This document shows positions 10,059 to 19,636 of a DNA stretch of 64,000 nt, piece after piece. The stretch is from Mesorhizobium loti (GTDB lineage: Bacteria > Pseudomonadota > Alphaproteobacteria > Rhizobiales > Rhizobiaceae). The DNA lies in contig NZ_LPWA01000057.1 in NCBI RefSeq assembly GCF_001510895.1, forward strand, positions 62,001-126,000, read 5' to 3'. Position numbers and translations under genes: made by a program. Under the pieces are notes generated by a model. The model did no database searches. It worked only from the letters and a program-made list of their open reading frames with translations, and was not told where the DNA came from. Numbering within the stretch: the first letter of the stretch is position 1; every line of letters starts with the position of its first letter.

Positions 10059-10505
10059 CTACTCCGGTGGCAGTTTTACAATCGAGAGCCAGAAGTTCTC
10101 GATCCCCCGCACGACCCGCACGAATTCATCCAGGTCGACGGGCTTGGTGATGTAGCAGTTGGCATGCAGGTTGTAGCTGGTCAGGATATCTTTCTCGGCC
10201 TGCGAAGTGGTCAGCACCGCAACCGGGATACGTCGCAAGTTTTCGTCCGCCTTGATTTCGGCGAGAACCTGACGGCCGTCCATTCGGGGCAGATTGAGAT
10301 CAAGCAGGATCAGGTCAGGACGTGGTGCGTCGGCGTAGCGCCCTTCTCGCCGTAGCAACGACATGGCCTCGACTCCATCCTGCACGACGTTGAGTTCATT
10401 GCGCACCTTTGCGTCTCGCAACGCCTCGATCGTGAGTCGAGCGTCGCCGGGATTATCTTCGACGAGGAGGATGTTGATGGCGCGTTCAGTAGAGCTGATG
10501 TTCAT
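10059..10505 (-). CDS. Single-domain response regulator (Rcp1-like)
   Basis: A 148-residue stand-alone receiver domain: [15 protein letters not shown] holds the acidic pocket, [13 protein letters not shown] the phosphoacceptor Asp, [10 protein letters not shown] the Thr switch and [10 protein letters not shown] the Lys. Such small receivers usually partner phytochrome-type kinases or relay phosphate. Its start overlaps the kinase stop by four bases (ATGA), implying translational coupling. Confidence 0.93.
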   Translation of the reverse strand: MNISSTERAINILLVEDNPGDARLTIEALRDAKVRNELNVVQDGVEAMSLLRREGRYADAPRPDLILLDLNLPRMDGRQVLAEIKADENLRRIPVAVLTTSQAEKDILTSYNLHANCYITKPVDLDEFVRVVRGIENFWLSIVKLPPE

Positions 10506-12478
10506 GCCGGATCCATTTGGGGTGTCGAAGACGTGGGAGTCAACTTCCGTGCCTGGTTGGTGTCCTCTATATCCCGGCAGGGAAGCGTGAAGAAGAAGGT
10601 CGAGCCATGATTGATCTCAGACTCGACCCAAATTCGACCGCCGTGGCGTTCGACAACTTTCTTGCAAATGGCAAGACCGATGCCAGTCCCCGGATATTCG
10701 GCGCGTGTGTGCAAGCGCTTGAAAACGGTGAAAAGCTGCTCAATGTACCTGGCATCAATCCCGATGCCGTTGTCCGCGATCGAGAATAGCCATTCCGTGC
10801 CGTCTCGCCGCGCCGCGATCTCAATTTCCGGGACGCGCTCGCCACGGAACTTGATCGCATTGCCAATCAGGTTTTGGAACAGTTGAACCAGCTGGAATCG
10901 ATCGGCATCGATTTTCGGCAGCTCGGACTTTCGGATGATTGCGCCGCTTTCGGTCAACGCCGCCTTGAGGTTCGTCAAGGCGCGCTCGACCACAAGGTTG
11001 CAATCGATCGCCTCGAACGCGCTGCCCTGCGTGGTGACACGTGAGTAGACCAGCAGGTCATTGATCAATTGCTGCATCCGCGCAGCGCCATCCACCGCGA
11101 AATGGATGAACTCGTCGGCATCGACATCCAATCGCCCCTTGTAACGTCTGCCAAGCAGTTGAGTATAACTTGCCACCATTCGCAGCGGCTCCTGCAAGTC
11201 ATGCGAGGCGACATAGGCGAAGCGCTCCAGCTCGATGTTTGACCGGGCCAGCTCACTTGCCCTCAGGTCAAGCTCGCGCGTCTTTTCGGCGACGCGCTGC
11301 TCCAGGGTGGCAGCATGCGCGTACAACTCGGATTCCCGGCTTTTTAGCGCGGTTGTCATTCGATTGAAGGCACGCGCCAAGCGACCAAGCTCGTCGCTCG
11401 ATGACTGAGCCAGCACCACATCCCGCTCGCCCGCCTCGACTCTTCTGGCGCCCGCTTCGATGCGCCGAATGGGGTTGGTAATGGTTCGCGACAACAAGCC
11501 CGACGCCGCCGATGCGACGAGCAAAAGCAGGCCGCCAGCGATCGCAAGGCTCCGGCCGAGTTGATAAACAGGGGCAAAGGCTTCGGCCTTGTCGAGCTTT
11601 GTGATGAGACACAAGCCAAACTTCGGCATCCAGCGATAAACGGTGATCGCCGGAACGCCGCGGTAGTCATTCGAGAGATCCAGCCCATCATTGTGTTCAA
11701 GGCAGAGCCGGGCCGCCGCGCTTTGGTCCGAGGTAAGGGTGCTCGCGTCGGCGTCGGTCAGCAGGCGCGGTCTGCTGACAAACTGCTTATGCGTATCGAT
11801 CAAATATGCTTCGTCGGTCGCGCGGAGCCCCGCCCGACGATCGACGGTGCTAGCCAAACTCTCCGTTCCGAGACGGGCGACCAGAACGGCAACAAGTGCA
11901 CCGTTCCGGGCACGAAGCGGTGCGGACAAGATCGGCGACAACAGGGTGAGGTCCCTTGAACGGTCCGGCACCAAGTAGAGGCCAGCGCTGATCTTGCCAT
12001 TGGTGAAATAAGGCTTGCCTGCGCCCTGTCGGCCGCGATCGGTGGGATCCGTCGCCGTCAGCACTCGACCCGCTTCCGGTTCCATCACAAAAAGAGCAAC
12101 AAAGTCCTGGCCCTCTCCAGTGCGAGCCGCAAGGTCGTCGCGGACGTCAACCCAATTGTCAGGCGTCGCATCCGCGGGAAGACCGGTAAGCTTAGTGACG
12201 TCGTCGACAATGTGGGGCGATTCGCTGAGGCCGCGCAGCTCGCTCAGCTGCCCGTCGAGCCAGGACCCGATCGCGGCCTGTTTTTCCAGTGCTCGCGCTT
12301 GGACCTCGGCAACAACGCTGCTCTCGAGCGCCGCCCTGCCCTGGTCGAAGGCCAGCCATCCGGTCGCGGCGAGAAGAATTGCGGCGAAGAGCGCAAAAAG
12401 CAGGGTAAGCTTTTGTGAAATCCCAAGCCGGACGAGCGGCAAGGTCTCTTGCGGATCAACATGCGATCGCGTGCTCAT
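10502..12478 (-). CDS. Membrane sensor histidine kinase with periplasmic sensor and HAMP domains
   Basis: ATG at 12478 overlaps the upstream stop as ATGA, giving 658 residues. TM1 spans about residues 24-44, a Cache-like extracytoplasmic region about 45-305, and TM2 about 309-330. HAMP runs about 331-385, a coiled coil to about 415, then HisKA with His426 in [16 protein letters not shown] HATPase domain ([10 protein letters not shown], then [18 protein letters not shown]) closes the protein. It has no receiver of its own and presumably phosphorylates the receiver and REC-GGDEF proteins encoded after it. The ligand is unknown. Confidence 0.92.
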   Translation of the reverse strand: MSTRSHVDPQETLPLVRLGISQKLTLLFALFAAILLAATGWLAFDQGRAALESSVVAEVQARALEKQAAIGSWLDGQLSELRGLSESPHIVDDVTKLTGLPADATPDNWVDVRDDLAARTGEGQDFVALFVMEPEAGRVLTATDPTDRGRQGAGKPYFTNGKISAGLYLVPDRSRDLTLLSPILSAPLRARNGALVAVLVARLGTESLASTVDRRAGLRATDEAYLIDTHKQFVSRPRLLTDADASTLTSDQSAAARLCLEHNDGLDLSNDYRGVPAITVYRWMPKFGLCLITKLDKAEAFAPVYQLGRSLAIAGGLLLLVASAASGLLSRTITNPIRRIEAGARRVEAGERDVVLAQSSSDELGRLARAFNRMTTALKSRESELYAHAATLEQRVAEKTRELDLRASELARSNIELERFAYVASHDLQEPLRMVASYTQLLGRRYKGRLDVDADEFIHFAVDGAARMQQLINDLLVYSRVTTQGSAFEAIDCNLVVERALTNLKAALTESGAIIRKSELPKIDADRFQLVQLFQNLIGNAIKFRGERVPEIEIAARRDGTEWLFSIADNGIGIDARYIEQLFTVFKRLHTRAEYPGTGIGLAICKKVVERHGGRIWVESEINHGSTFFFTLPCRDIEDTNQARKLTPTSSTPQMDPA

Positions 12479-13398
12479 TCCGCACTCGGCCGCCCACCGC
12501 GGCGAAGCAACAGCAAACCGACCCCCAACCAAGCGAGAGCCAGCGCTGCCAAGGCAGCGGGCAGCCAGATCTTTGCCGCCAATATGCGCCGTCGGACCGC
12601 AGTCGCCACGCCGAACAGCTCGGCCTTGGCCTGCGCGGAATACCTGGCCTGCCAGACACTAAAGTCTCCCATCGACTTCCCCGTGGCAGGATCGACGAAA
12701 AAGCTGTGACCATTATCCGTCATGTCGACGAGGGTGCCCGAGACGGGCTCGACCCATAGAAAGCCGTCGCCGTCTGTCCCGACCCCGAAGCGCTCGGGTA
12801 CGTCGGGGAGATAGTCATAAGTCTTTGTCTCGTCGAGGTTCGCAATCGTGAAGCGGTACACTGCGAGCGTCAGACCATCGACCACCTCATTGCGATCGAA
12901 AGCCAAGTGACGTGGACCGCCATAATAGGGGTCCCAGACCTCATCGGTAACGCCCCTCAGCTGCGGCGGGAACATGAATTGCCCGCTGCGGCTAAGGTCG
13001 CCATAGCCTGCCACATTCCGGCGGGTCTTGCGATCAACGCCATAAAGGCCGGTGGTTTGATAGTTCACCTGACCGGTGTCGGTCGTCCAATCGATATGGC
13101 TCTGAACGATGGCGACGTCGCCGGTGGCGCTCAGCACTTGGTCGACACGACGGCCCTCCTGGTGGAACGCGGAGAAGGCCGCATCCGGCGTTTGCCGAAA
13201 GCGGCTGTCCGATTCGAGTACGATGCTGGCGGTGTAGTCAGCCGGCAGCCTCTCGAAGGCTGGTCCAAGGCCCGATCGAACAATCGCTGCGGCAGCGATC
13301 AAGAGCGCTGGCGGCGCAAGGACCCACAGGAAAGGTATCGAGCGCCGCGCCTGCGGCGCATTCCCCATTGCCGATGCATGCGGAGCATCAGCTCCCAT
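12475..13398 (-). CDS. DUF3068 (PorA-family) membrane protein
   Basis: The protein has an N-terminal membrane helix (FLWVLAPPALLIAAAAIV), a roughly 240-residue extracytoplasmic region and a C-terminal helix (LPAALAALALAWLGVGLLLL) followed by Arg residues. This layout and the segment FERLPADYTASIVLESDSRF match my memory of DUF3068, annotated as porin PorA family in actinobacteria. A pore is not evident from the sequence. It is the first gene of the kinase operon and overlaps the kinase by four bases, so an extracytoplasmic sensing or accessory role is a reasonable inference. I prefer MGADAPHAS at 13398; MGNAPQ 30 bases later is possible. Confidence 0.65.
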   Translation of the reverse strand: MGADAPHASAMGNAPQARRSIPFLWVLAPPALLIAAAAIVRSGLGPAFERLPADYTASIVLESDSRFRQTPDAAFSAFHQEGRRVDQVLSATGDVAIVQSHIDWTTDTGQVNYQTTGLYGVDRKTRRNVAGYGDLSRSGQFMFPPQLRGVTDEVWDPYYGGPRHLAFDRNEVVDGLTLAVYRFTIANLDETKTYDYLPDVPERFGVGTDGDGFLWVEPVSGTLVDMTDNGHSFFVDPATGKSMGDFSVWQARYSAQAKAELFGVATAVRRRILAAKIWLPAALAALALAWLGVGLLLLRRGGRPSAE

Positions 13399-13647
13399 CG
13401 TTGCTCCCTTGGCTCGCCAACGGCAATCGGGTTGCGGCACGGATCGCTCCTATGCCGACCAATATTCCACGCATACGTTCAGTCTATCTGCGAGCGGTCC
13501 TAGGCTAACTGCTTCCCACAGAGCGATCAAGATCAAGGACCTATTGCCGCTTGCAATTGCCTCGTCTTACCTGCGGTATAGATAAGCTTCTGCTTACGAT
13601 TTCGCCCTTAAGCGGCATTCACTGCCCGGTTCGGCGTGATCACACAC

Positions 13648-14328
13648 CTAGCAATTCGAAATCGGCTTTCTCGAATATCTGGCCTTCAGCCATGTTCTAG
13701 ACGGTCCGCTCCGGTAGCGGCTGTCGGCGCGTTTCGAAATGACGCCATTAAGCCCGATTTTCTCGATGGCGCGAAAGACCGACAGTGCGTCGCCCTCAAA
13801 ATGCTCGCTGTATTGGATCTTGCCGACGCCAGGCTCAACCAATTGCCGCAGCGCTTGCTTGCGCTGCAGCAAGGGCAAGGGGGCAAGATTGCGACCGTCG
13901 AGATGGAGGATGTCGAACGCGACAAACACCAGCCGGCTCGGCTCGTTCCAGATAGTGGCTTCCAACTCAGGGGAACCGGGCGTACCCCGCTCACCTGACA
14001 CAATCACCTCGCCGTCGAGGATGGCGGCCCGGCATGACAGTTCGACTGCCAGAGCGATGGGCCAGTATTTTGTCGTCCAGTCCCTGCCGCTCTTGCTGTA
14101 GAGATGCACGCCGCCCTTATCGATGATGATCTGCGTCCGGTAGCCGTCGAGCTCGGCTTCGTGAACCCACTCCTCACTTTCGGGCGGCTGCTCGACAAGA
14201 GTAGGCATCTGCGGCGGAATGAACTCGAGCCGTCCGCCGTCGACCTTGGCACGCTTACTCAATGACGCCACCACCTTTGACGGACAAGGGTGGCGCGACC
14301 GGCACAGGCGAACCGATATTCCCCCCAA
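13648..14328 (-). pseudogene. Decayed ATP-dependent DNA ligase (LigD-type nucleotidyltransferase domain)
   Basis: The frame matches the adenylation domain of LigD-type ligases: LSKRAKVDGGRLEFIPPQMP, WVHEAELDGYRTQIIID, AILDGEVIVSGERG, FVAFDILHLDGRNLAPLPLL and GVISKRADSRYRSGP. Two defects suggest it is not a working ligase. The KxDG lysine that carries AMP is replaced (HEAELDGYR where HEIKxDGYR is usual). The protein also stops right after TWLKARY, so the OB-fold domain is missing. The motif III region (PELEATIWNEPSRL) is partly preserved. No ATG precedes the conserved part; TTG at 14328 lies inside a duplicated segment. Ku is not encoded nearby. Confidence 0.75.
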
Positions 14329-14529
14329 CTTGGAAACCTGCCGCCTGTGCCGAGCCCCCGCTAAGCCATTCTGCTACGAAATGAACTCTAGCCGACCGCC
14401 CCCAGCCTTGGCACGCTTACTCAACTACGCCACCATCTTTGACCAATAGCGGTGGCGCGATCGGCACAGGCGGACCGATATTCCCCCCAACTTGGAAACC
14501 TACCGCCTGTGCCGAGCCCCCGCTAAGCC
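14219..14529. repeat. 162-bp-period tandem duplication with an inverted repeat in each copy
   Basis: Copy 1 (14219-14367) and copy 2 (14381-14529) are both 149 bp, align without gaps and are close to 90% identical by eye. Each holds the ligase N-terminal codons (LSKRAK..GGRLEFI on the minus strand) and an inverted repeat. The arms are CGGCACAGGCG at 14300-14310 and CGCCTGTGCCG at 14342-14352 in copy 1. In copy 2 they are 12-bp arms at 14462-14473 and 14503-14514. The conserved loop includes CGATATTCCCCCCAACTTGG. Confidence 0.85.
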
Positions 14530-14764
14530 GTCACGAACATCTATGAACAAGCGCGCATTGTCGTTAGCTGCGCATCCAAATACTTATCCCGGCGTACATA
14601 TCTCGATATCGGCGCTCCGTCCGCGTCCGAGTGCTTGTGTTATTTGGGTTGCCATCAGCCCACGCAGTTGCCTCGCTCAACAGCGGGATTGCTTGGTAGC
14701 CGGAAGAAATCCAGGTGGCATTCTTATGAAACCGGAAGTGTCTCAACCGCCGGCGACGCCCTGC

Positions 14765-15781
14765 TCAGCTTCCAAGGGCCTTGAGCCAGTCTTCAAAGGA
14801 AGCGGCCTTCTCGCGCTCGCCGAGCGAAACAGAGTGGGCGGGGCGCGGCAGTACCATCGTCCTGCGGCCTTCGCGGGGGCTGTAACCGAATTCCTTGCTG
14901 AACGCTCGGCTGAAGTTTGCCGCGGAACTGAACCCGAAGGCTTCCGCAATTTCAACAATGCGTCGGCTGTCCGCCGGATCGCTAAGCGCAAGATGGGCTG
15001 CCAAAAGTCGGCGACTTTGAATGTAATGGAGAACACCACCGCTCGGTTCGAACAACTGATAGAGGCGAGATCGCGAAACGCCGAGCGCCCGGCAAATAGA
15101 ATCCGGTGTCAGATGAGCCGCGTCCAGATTGTTTTGGACGTATCGACGCGCTCGCTCCATTAGCGCGACACTCGCCAGTTGTTCGGCCGCCGCCGCATGT
15201 TCCGCGGGAGGCGCAAGGCAGGCAATGATCATGCTGCGTGTTGCGTGTACGATGCGGGGCAGATCTTCCGCGGTGAGATTGCGCAGTCTCGTTACGACGC
15301 TGTTGACGTAGTCGATCAAAAGGTCAGCAAAGTTACCGGACAAAATTGAATTGTTGTTTGCGTCGAGGATCCCTGCCGCATCGGCGAACAAATCGCGCGG
15401 CAAATAGAGAAAGAGACCTTCGAACTCAGTTGTCCTTCCGCGAAACGGGTAGCCAAGCGATCTGATCTCCAATTTGCCCGGCTGGCCCTCCGCGACGCGG
15501 CGATCAACCTCCGTCCATGACCGACCGGTATGCGGCAAGACGACATACCAGTGATCGATCGAGCTGGACCGCAGCTTCGCGGCAGAACGCATATAACTGT
15601 GCGCGGGCACGCGCTGTTCAACGATCAGCATGCCACCAAGATTCCAGGCCGTGTGGTCGGCGGGAAAGCCGTCGTCCAGCGATCTGTTATCCGGCAACCC
15701 CACCTCAACGAGCGGCGCCACATGCGCTTGCCAGGCGCTGAATTGATCCTCTGGTGCTAGTTCGAGCGTTGAAAACGCCAA
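14765..15781 (-). CDS. AraC-family transcriptional regulator
   Basis: The 338-residue protein has an N-terminal AraC-binding-like domain (residues about 1-210) and a C-terminal double helix-turn-helix. HTH1 lies around LTPDSICRALGVSRSRLYQL and HTH2 around IVEIAEAFGFSSAANFSRAF, followed by the family signature FGYSPREGRR. It resembles the FeaR-like group in length and layout. No target is identifiable: the flanking sequence holds no divergent operon. It lies in the accessory pocket. Confidence 0.88.
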   Translation of the reverse strand: MAFSTLELAPEDQFSAWQAHVAPLVEVGLPDNRSLDDGFPADHTAWNLGGMLIVEQRVPAHSYMRSAAKLRSSSIDHWYVVLPHTGRSWTEVDRRVAEGQPGKLEIRSLGYPFRGRTTEFEGLFLYLPRDLFADAAGILDANNNSILSGNFADLLIDYVNSVVTRLRNLTAEDLPRIVHATRSMIIACLAPPAEHAAAAEQLASVALMERARRYVQNNLDAAHLTPDSICRALGVSRSRLYQLFEPSGGVLHYIQSRRLLAAHLALSDPADSRRIVEIAEAFGFSSAANFSRAFSKEFGYSPREGRRTMVLPRPAHSVSLGEREKAASFEDWLKALGS

Positions 15782-16126
15782 CGGTTCTAGCGCCGGCGCG
15801 AGTGGTGGAGCGACCTCGTTGTTAGGTTGACTGTCTCGCGGCCAACGACTCGCTCACGCTCCGGTGCTTGCCCAGCATGCGCCTTGTCTTGCCTCTTAGC
15901 GTCCATCGCGCGTGGTGCCATATCCGATTCCGGTATGCCCATGCCCCCGCAATCATGTGGTGTATCCCGGGCCTGTGGCAAGCCTGTCGGCCGCATCGAC
16001 GATCACGCTGGATTACAGCAAGAAATGCATCCCGAGATAAGTTTCTGGATGCGAAGATAACGACACTCCTCAGGCTGGCGCGTATAGAATCCGGTATCGT
16101 GAAAGCGATGTTGAGGAGACCACGAA
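15782..16126. other. Intergenic region between the AraC gene and a small HTH-like gene
   Basis: No gene is supported in these 345 bp. The right end carries GAGGAG seven bases before the ATG at 16127. The stretch should hold both divergent promoters, but I could not fix their boxes with confidence. Confidence 0.4.
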
Positions 16127-16417
16127 ATGAACGAAAAGCTCAAAGGAGAAACTCGCCGCAAGATAATTCTGGATGGATACGTTAACAACGAACCATTGAA
16201 AGATATTGCGGCAAAGCTCGGATGCTCACTGGCGAGTTTGAAAGTCAGCGCCAGCAAACTTGGCTGCACTAGAACACCAAAAGAGGCGGCGGATTTTCGG
16301 CGCGGCTTTCATATACCGGAAAACAAACGGCAAGACTATCACCAATTGATGACCTCAGGGCAGTATAGATCTCGCGAATGCGCGCAGATTCTGGGAATAT
16401 TGACATCGGATTCGTAA
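16127..16417 (+). CDS. Small helix-turn-helix-like protein of unknown function
   Basis: A 96-residue protein with a good ribosome-binding site (GAGGAG, spacing 7-8). The N-terminal half, with PLKDIAAKLGCSLASLKVSA, reads as a helix-turn-helix. The second half (RRGFHIPENKRQDYHQLM, then SRECAQILGIL) recalls small rhizobial and phage proteins with a second helical motif. Codon use is more AT-rich than in the core genes, consistent with the accessory setting. I cannot name a family. Confidence 0.6.
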   Translation: MNEKLKGETRRKIILDGYVNNEPLKDIAAKLGCSLASLKVSASKLGCTRTPKEAADFRRGFHIPENKRQDYHQLMTSGQYRSRECAQILGILTSDS

Positions 16418-16480
16418 TATTTCGATCAATATTGCCACGATACTATTGACGATATCAACGCTCAAGTCTCAGTGATAAAA

Positions 16481-16507
16481 GCCCGCCGCCGGGCAAGGGC
16501 GGCGGGC
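16481..16507. terminator. GC-rich hairpin, terminator-like
   Basis: GCCCGCCGCC (16481-16490) and GGCGGCGGGC pair around a short loop. AAAA precedes it on the plus strand, so the T-run lies on the minus-strand side. In the plus direction it sits between two small genes and has no clear T-tail. Confidence 0.5.
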
Positions 16508-16523
16508 CTGAAAGGCTCGCTCA

Positions 16524-16760
16524 ATGCTGCGTCAGCGTTTTAATCGCACCTGCCTCAGTCCTCTCGATCTGGCTGTTTGCGAACGCGTGTTCAATCAGGT
16601 CTGCGCGGATGAACAGCTCGACCCTTTGGATCCGGACGCCGAAATTTTAGCGGTGATGGTTGTGGCCATTTTTCGAAATGCTCACACCAGCGAGCGCGAA
16701 CTGCTGGAGGCGGTCAGATCTCACCGGCAAAAGTCATGGGGATCGCGCGAGAAGCAATAA
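16524..16760 (+). CDS. Small conserved hypothetical protein
   Basis: A 78-residue acidic helical protein beginning MLRQRFNRTCLSPLDLAVCE, with a block VFNQVCADEQLDPLDPDAE and a segment ending SERELLEAVR. The layout resembles short rhizobial proteins I have seen annotated only as hypothetical. No catalytic motif, membrane segment or signal peptide is visible. The start could be a few codons later. Confidence 0.55.
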   Translation: MLRQRFNRTCLSPLDLAVCERVFNQVCADEQLDPLDPDAEILAVMVVAIFRNAHTSERELLEAVRSHRQKSWGSREKQ

Positions 16761-17098
16761 CTCCTTCGAATTAGCACTCCCTAATGTGACTAGTTGACAG
16801 AGGCGCCCGATCGGAGCGCGATGCCAGCAATGCCGTCCTCGCCCCTGGCATACGGCAGAGGCCTTCGGTGAATGCCACCCAACAAAGTAACACCGGGCCG
16901 GGCTGGCTCGCGTCTTGTGGAAGCAGGCGCGAGCCAGTTTGGCGTATGGAAGAGACTAGCCAGGGAGCGGCCGCTGCTTCGAAGCCGGTCCTGCACCAAG
17001 GGTGGCTTTTTCCAACACTCATGCAAAGCCTTTCCAGCCCGCCGTCCTTGCGCGCCGATGGCGCCTGGGCGATTTTGCCGATCATTTAGGAGGAAATC
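16761..17098. other. Intergenic region with a 10-bp inverted repeat
   Basis: No gene is supported. CTGGCTCGCG (16903-16912) and CGCGAGCCAG (16928-16937) form a perfect 10-bp stem with a 15-nt loop and no T-run. The right end carries TTAGGAGGAAATC immediately before the cupin start. Confidence 0.45.
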
Positions 17099-17530
17099 GT
17101 GCGCAAAACCCTGGCATCGGCGCTGCTGCTAGCGGCAGCGCTTTCTTCAAGCACCGCCAACGCTTTGGACAGTTCCGGCACGCCGGTCGTCGTGACGCCG
17201 CTTGGCTCCAAGACGACCACGGCATCCGGCCAGCCGATCACGCTGCCGCAAAAGAATGTCGAGGTTCAGGTTTCGGCCTATCAGATCGCACCTGGCGCGA
17301 CGCTTCCGGTGCACAAGCACCCCTTCCCGCGCTATGCCTATGTCGAGGCAGGGACGCTCAAGGTCACCAATGTCGAGACCGGCAGCAGCAACACCTACAA
17401 GACCGGCGATTTCATCGTCGAGATGATCGGCCAATGGCACCAGGCCACCAATATCGGCACCGATCCGGTGAAGCTCCTGGTGATCGACCAGGTCGAACAA
17501 GGCGCCAAGAACACGATCCTGAAGCAGTAG
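17099..17530 (+). CDS. Secreted cupin-domain protein
   Basis: A 143-residue protein with a signal peptide (residues 1-22, ending TANA) and one cupin barrel. Motif 1 is seen in PGATLPVHKHPFPRYAYVEAG (two His and a downstream Glu, as in metal-binding cupins), and motif 2 around GDFIVEMIGQWHQATNIG. The start is GTG at 17099, fixed by a near-perfect AGGAGG six bases upstream. Substrate unknown; periplasmic location is inferred. Confidence 0.82.
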   Translation: MRKTLASALLLAAALSSSTANALDSSGTPVVVTPLGSKTTTASGQPITLPQKNVEVQVSAYQIAPGATLPVHKHPFPRYAYVEAGTLKVTNVETGSSNTYKTGDFIVEMIGQWHQATNIGTDPVKLLVIDQVEQGAKNTILKQ

Positions 17531-17607
17531 CCGGGCAGGTACCCGAGCCTAGTGGATTTCAGGTGTTCCGCAATCAGGCGCCCGCCCCAAGGCGGACGCC
17601 CGACATG

Positions 17608-18062
17608 TCAGCCCCAGGCGCCCACCGGTTGCCGTGTCGGCGCGTTCAGGCGATTGAAGGCGTTGATCAGCGCGATCTGGATCACCAAGCGGCAAGCGCC
17701 TTCTCGTCGTAGTGGCGGGCGGCCTCGTCCCAGACGTCGTCAGGCACCGCGTCGGAGCGGTCGGCCAATCGCGTCGCCGCCTCTGCCAACGCGAGAGCAG
17801 CACGTTCGGCACCGTTGAAGTAAGGCGTTTCCCGCCAGGCGGACACGGCAAAGATGCGCTCGTCCTTCTCGCCCGCCTTCTTCAACTCGCGCGCGTGCAT
17901 GTCGACGCAGACGCTGCAGGCGTTGATCTGGCTGGCGCGCAGATGGACGAGCTTGCGTGTCACATAGGGCAGTTCGGCGGCTTCGGTCGACTTGTCCAGC
18001 GCCAGCAGTGCCTGCAAGGCGCCTGGAATGAGCATCACCGGGTTCTTCAATCTGGCTTCCAT
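17608..18062 (-). CDS. Carboxymuconolactone decarboxylase/AhpD-family protein, frameshifted
   Basis: The conserved redox motif is CSVCVDMHARELKKAG (CxxC plus His), as in AhpD-type alkylhydroperoxidases, with RETPYFNGAERAALALAEA after it. The first frame stops at 17682 after DEKALAAW. Restoring one base near 17687-17688 continues into LVIQIALINAFNRLNAPTRQ and the stop at 17608. The corrected length of 151 residues is typical, which supports a single-base consensus loss. Likely role: peroxide or organic hydroperoxide reduction. Confidence 0.85.
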
Positions 18063-18300
18063 CGTTTGTCTCCTTGGTCTTGCGGCCGATGCCCCGCATT
18101 AGGTTCGCCATTGGCGGCTCGGCCCAACCCATAACTGTCAAGTTATGAATTATCCATAACTTTGCGATTATTGGTTGTCAAGCGACATCGGACAATCTGG
18201 AAGCGGAACGCGACCGCCTTCGTTTGCTGGACCGATCAATGCGGCTTTCACCGCAATCGCACCGATGCTAGGGCTGCGCCTCTCTTGCAAAGACGGATGG

Positions 18301-19062
18301 ATGCCGGTGACCGACGCCCCGAAACCCCTGATCGAAATCTGCGTCGAAGGCATCGACGGGCTGCTTGCCGCGCAGGCCGCCGGCGCCGACCGGGTCGAGC
18401 TCTGCGCCAGTCTGGTCGAAGGCGGCATCACGCCGAGCCTCGGCACGGTGCGCGCAGCGCTCGAACGCGCGACCATCCTCTTCCATGTCATCGTGCGTCC
18501 GCGCGGCGGCGATTTTCTCTATAGCGAGGCGGAATACCGATCGATGCTCGCCGATGTCGGCGCGCTCCGCGATCTCGGCGTGGCCGGCGTCGTCATCGGC
18601 TGCCTGACCCCGGACGGCGCCATCGATGAGGCGCGCATGAGCGCGCTCGTGCAAGCCGCCGGCCCTCTCAATGTCACCTGCCACCGCGCCTTCGACATGA
18701 CACGCGACCCGGCCGAGGCGCTCGAAGCGCTGATCCGCTGCAAGGTCGGCCGCGTGCTGACCAGCGGCCAGCGTGACACGGCGCTGGAAGGCGTCGACCT
18801 GCTCGCGCAGCTCGTTCGCCAGGCTGGCGAGCGCATCATCATCCTCGGTTGCGGCGGGTTGGCGCCCGGCAACATCGCCGAAGTCCTGAGGCGAACCGGG
18901 CTGCGAGAAATGCATTTCGCTGCTCTTGCCGACGTGCCGAGCGCCATGCGCTATCGCAACCCGCATGTCGGCATGGGCGGCGCCGATCTCGATCGCGAAT
19001 ACCGCAACACCGTGACCGACGAATCCCTCGTGGCGGCAACGATCGCGGCCGCGAGGGCGTGA
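18301..19062 (+). CDS. cutC: CutC-family protein (copper homeostasis)
   Basis: The 253-residue TIM-barrel protein begins MPVTDAPKPLIEICVEGIDG and carries the family blocks GADRVELCASLVEGGITPS, HVIVRPRGGDF and FHRAFD-like CHRAFDMTRDP, ending with GMGG. CutC is named for copper tolerance in E. coli, but its enzymatic activity is not established. The stop shares one base with the next gene (TGATG), so the two are translationally coupled. Confidence 0.9.
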   Translation: MPVTDAPKPLIEICVEGIDGLLAAQAAGADRVELCASLVEGGITPSLGTVRAALERATILFHVIVRPRGGDFLYSEAEYRSMLADVGALRDLGVAGVVIGCLTPDGAIDEARMSALVQAAGPLNVTCHRAFDMTRDPAEALEALIRCKVGRVLTSGQRDTALEGVDLLAQLVRQAGERIIILGCGGLAPGNIAEVLRRTGLREMHFAALADVPSAMRYRNPHVGMGGADLDREYRNTVTDESLVAATIAAARA

Positions 19063-19565
19063 TGGCTGAGACGATGTCGAAAGATCCGATCGAACGCGTC
19101 TCGCCTGCCGACGAGGCCGCCATCCTCGTCCTCAACAATCAGCATGCGGCCGAATTGTCCTGGCTGGAGCCGGAGCGGCTGTCGTTCCTCATCGGGCAGG
19201 CTTTCTACGCGCGCCGCATCGGCGCGCTCGAAGCCTTCATCATGTGCTTCGACCAGGACGGCCGCTACGACAGCCCGAACTTCCTGTGGTTCCGCGAGCG
19301 CTATCCACGCTTCGTCTATGTCGACCGGGTGGTGGTCGCGGCCGCGGCGCGTGGCCGTGGCCATGCCCGTCGCCTTTATGAGGATCTGTTTGACCATGCT
19401 CGACGCGCCGGCCACACGATCGTCACCTGCGAGGTCAATGCCGATCCGCCGAACCCCGCCTCGGATGCGTTCCATGCGGCGCTCGGCTTCGCCGAGGTCG
19501 GCGATGCGGTGATCCATGGCGGCAAGAAGTCGGTGCGCTATTACGCCAAGCCAGTCGCCGGCTGA
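19062..19565 (+). CDS. GNAT-family acetyltransferase
   Basis: The 167-residue protein begins [18 protein letters not shown] with ATG at 19062 overlapping the cutC stop. The acetyl-CoA binding stretch is [20 protein letters not shown] (the R/Q-x-x-G-x-G/A pattern), followed by [20 protein letters not shown]. The substrate is unknown. Confidence 0.85.
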   Translation: MAETMSKDPIERVSPADEAAILVLNNQHAAELSWLEPERLSFLIGQAFYARRIGALEAFIMCFDQDGRYDSPNFLWFRERYPRFVYVDRVVVAAAARGRGHARRLYEDLFDHARRAGHTIVTCEVNADPPNPASDAFHAALGFAEVGDAVIHGGKKSVRYYAKPVAG

Positions 19566-19636
19566 CCGACAAAGATTGCTGGTCCCAAAAACAAGCCAGA
19601 GCTAATGTGGCCGCTGCGCTGGCTGAGGGCCATATC

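Noticed and set aside
8745-17098. An integrative element bounded by att repeats at tRNA-Asn
   Set aside because: No integrase is present and I found no repeat of the tRNA 3' end to serve as the other boundary. Only an accessory character is supported.
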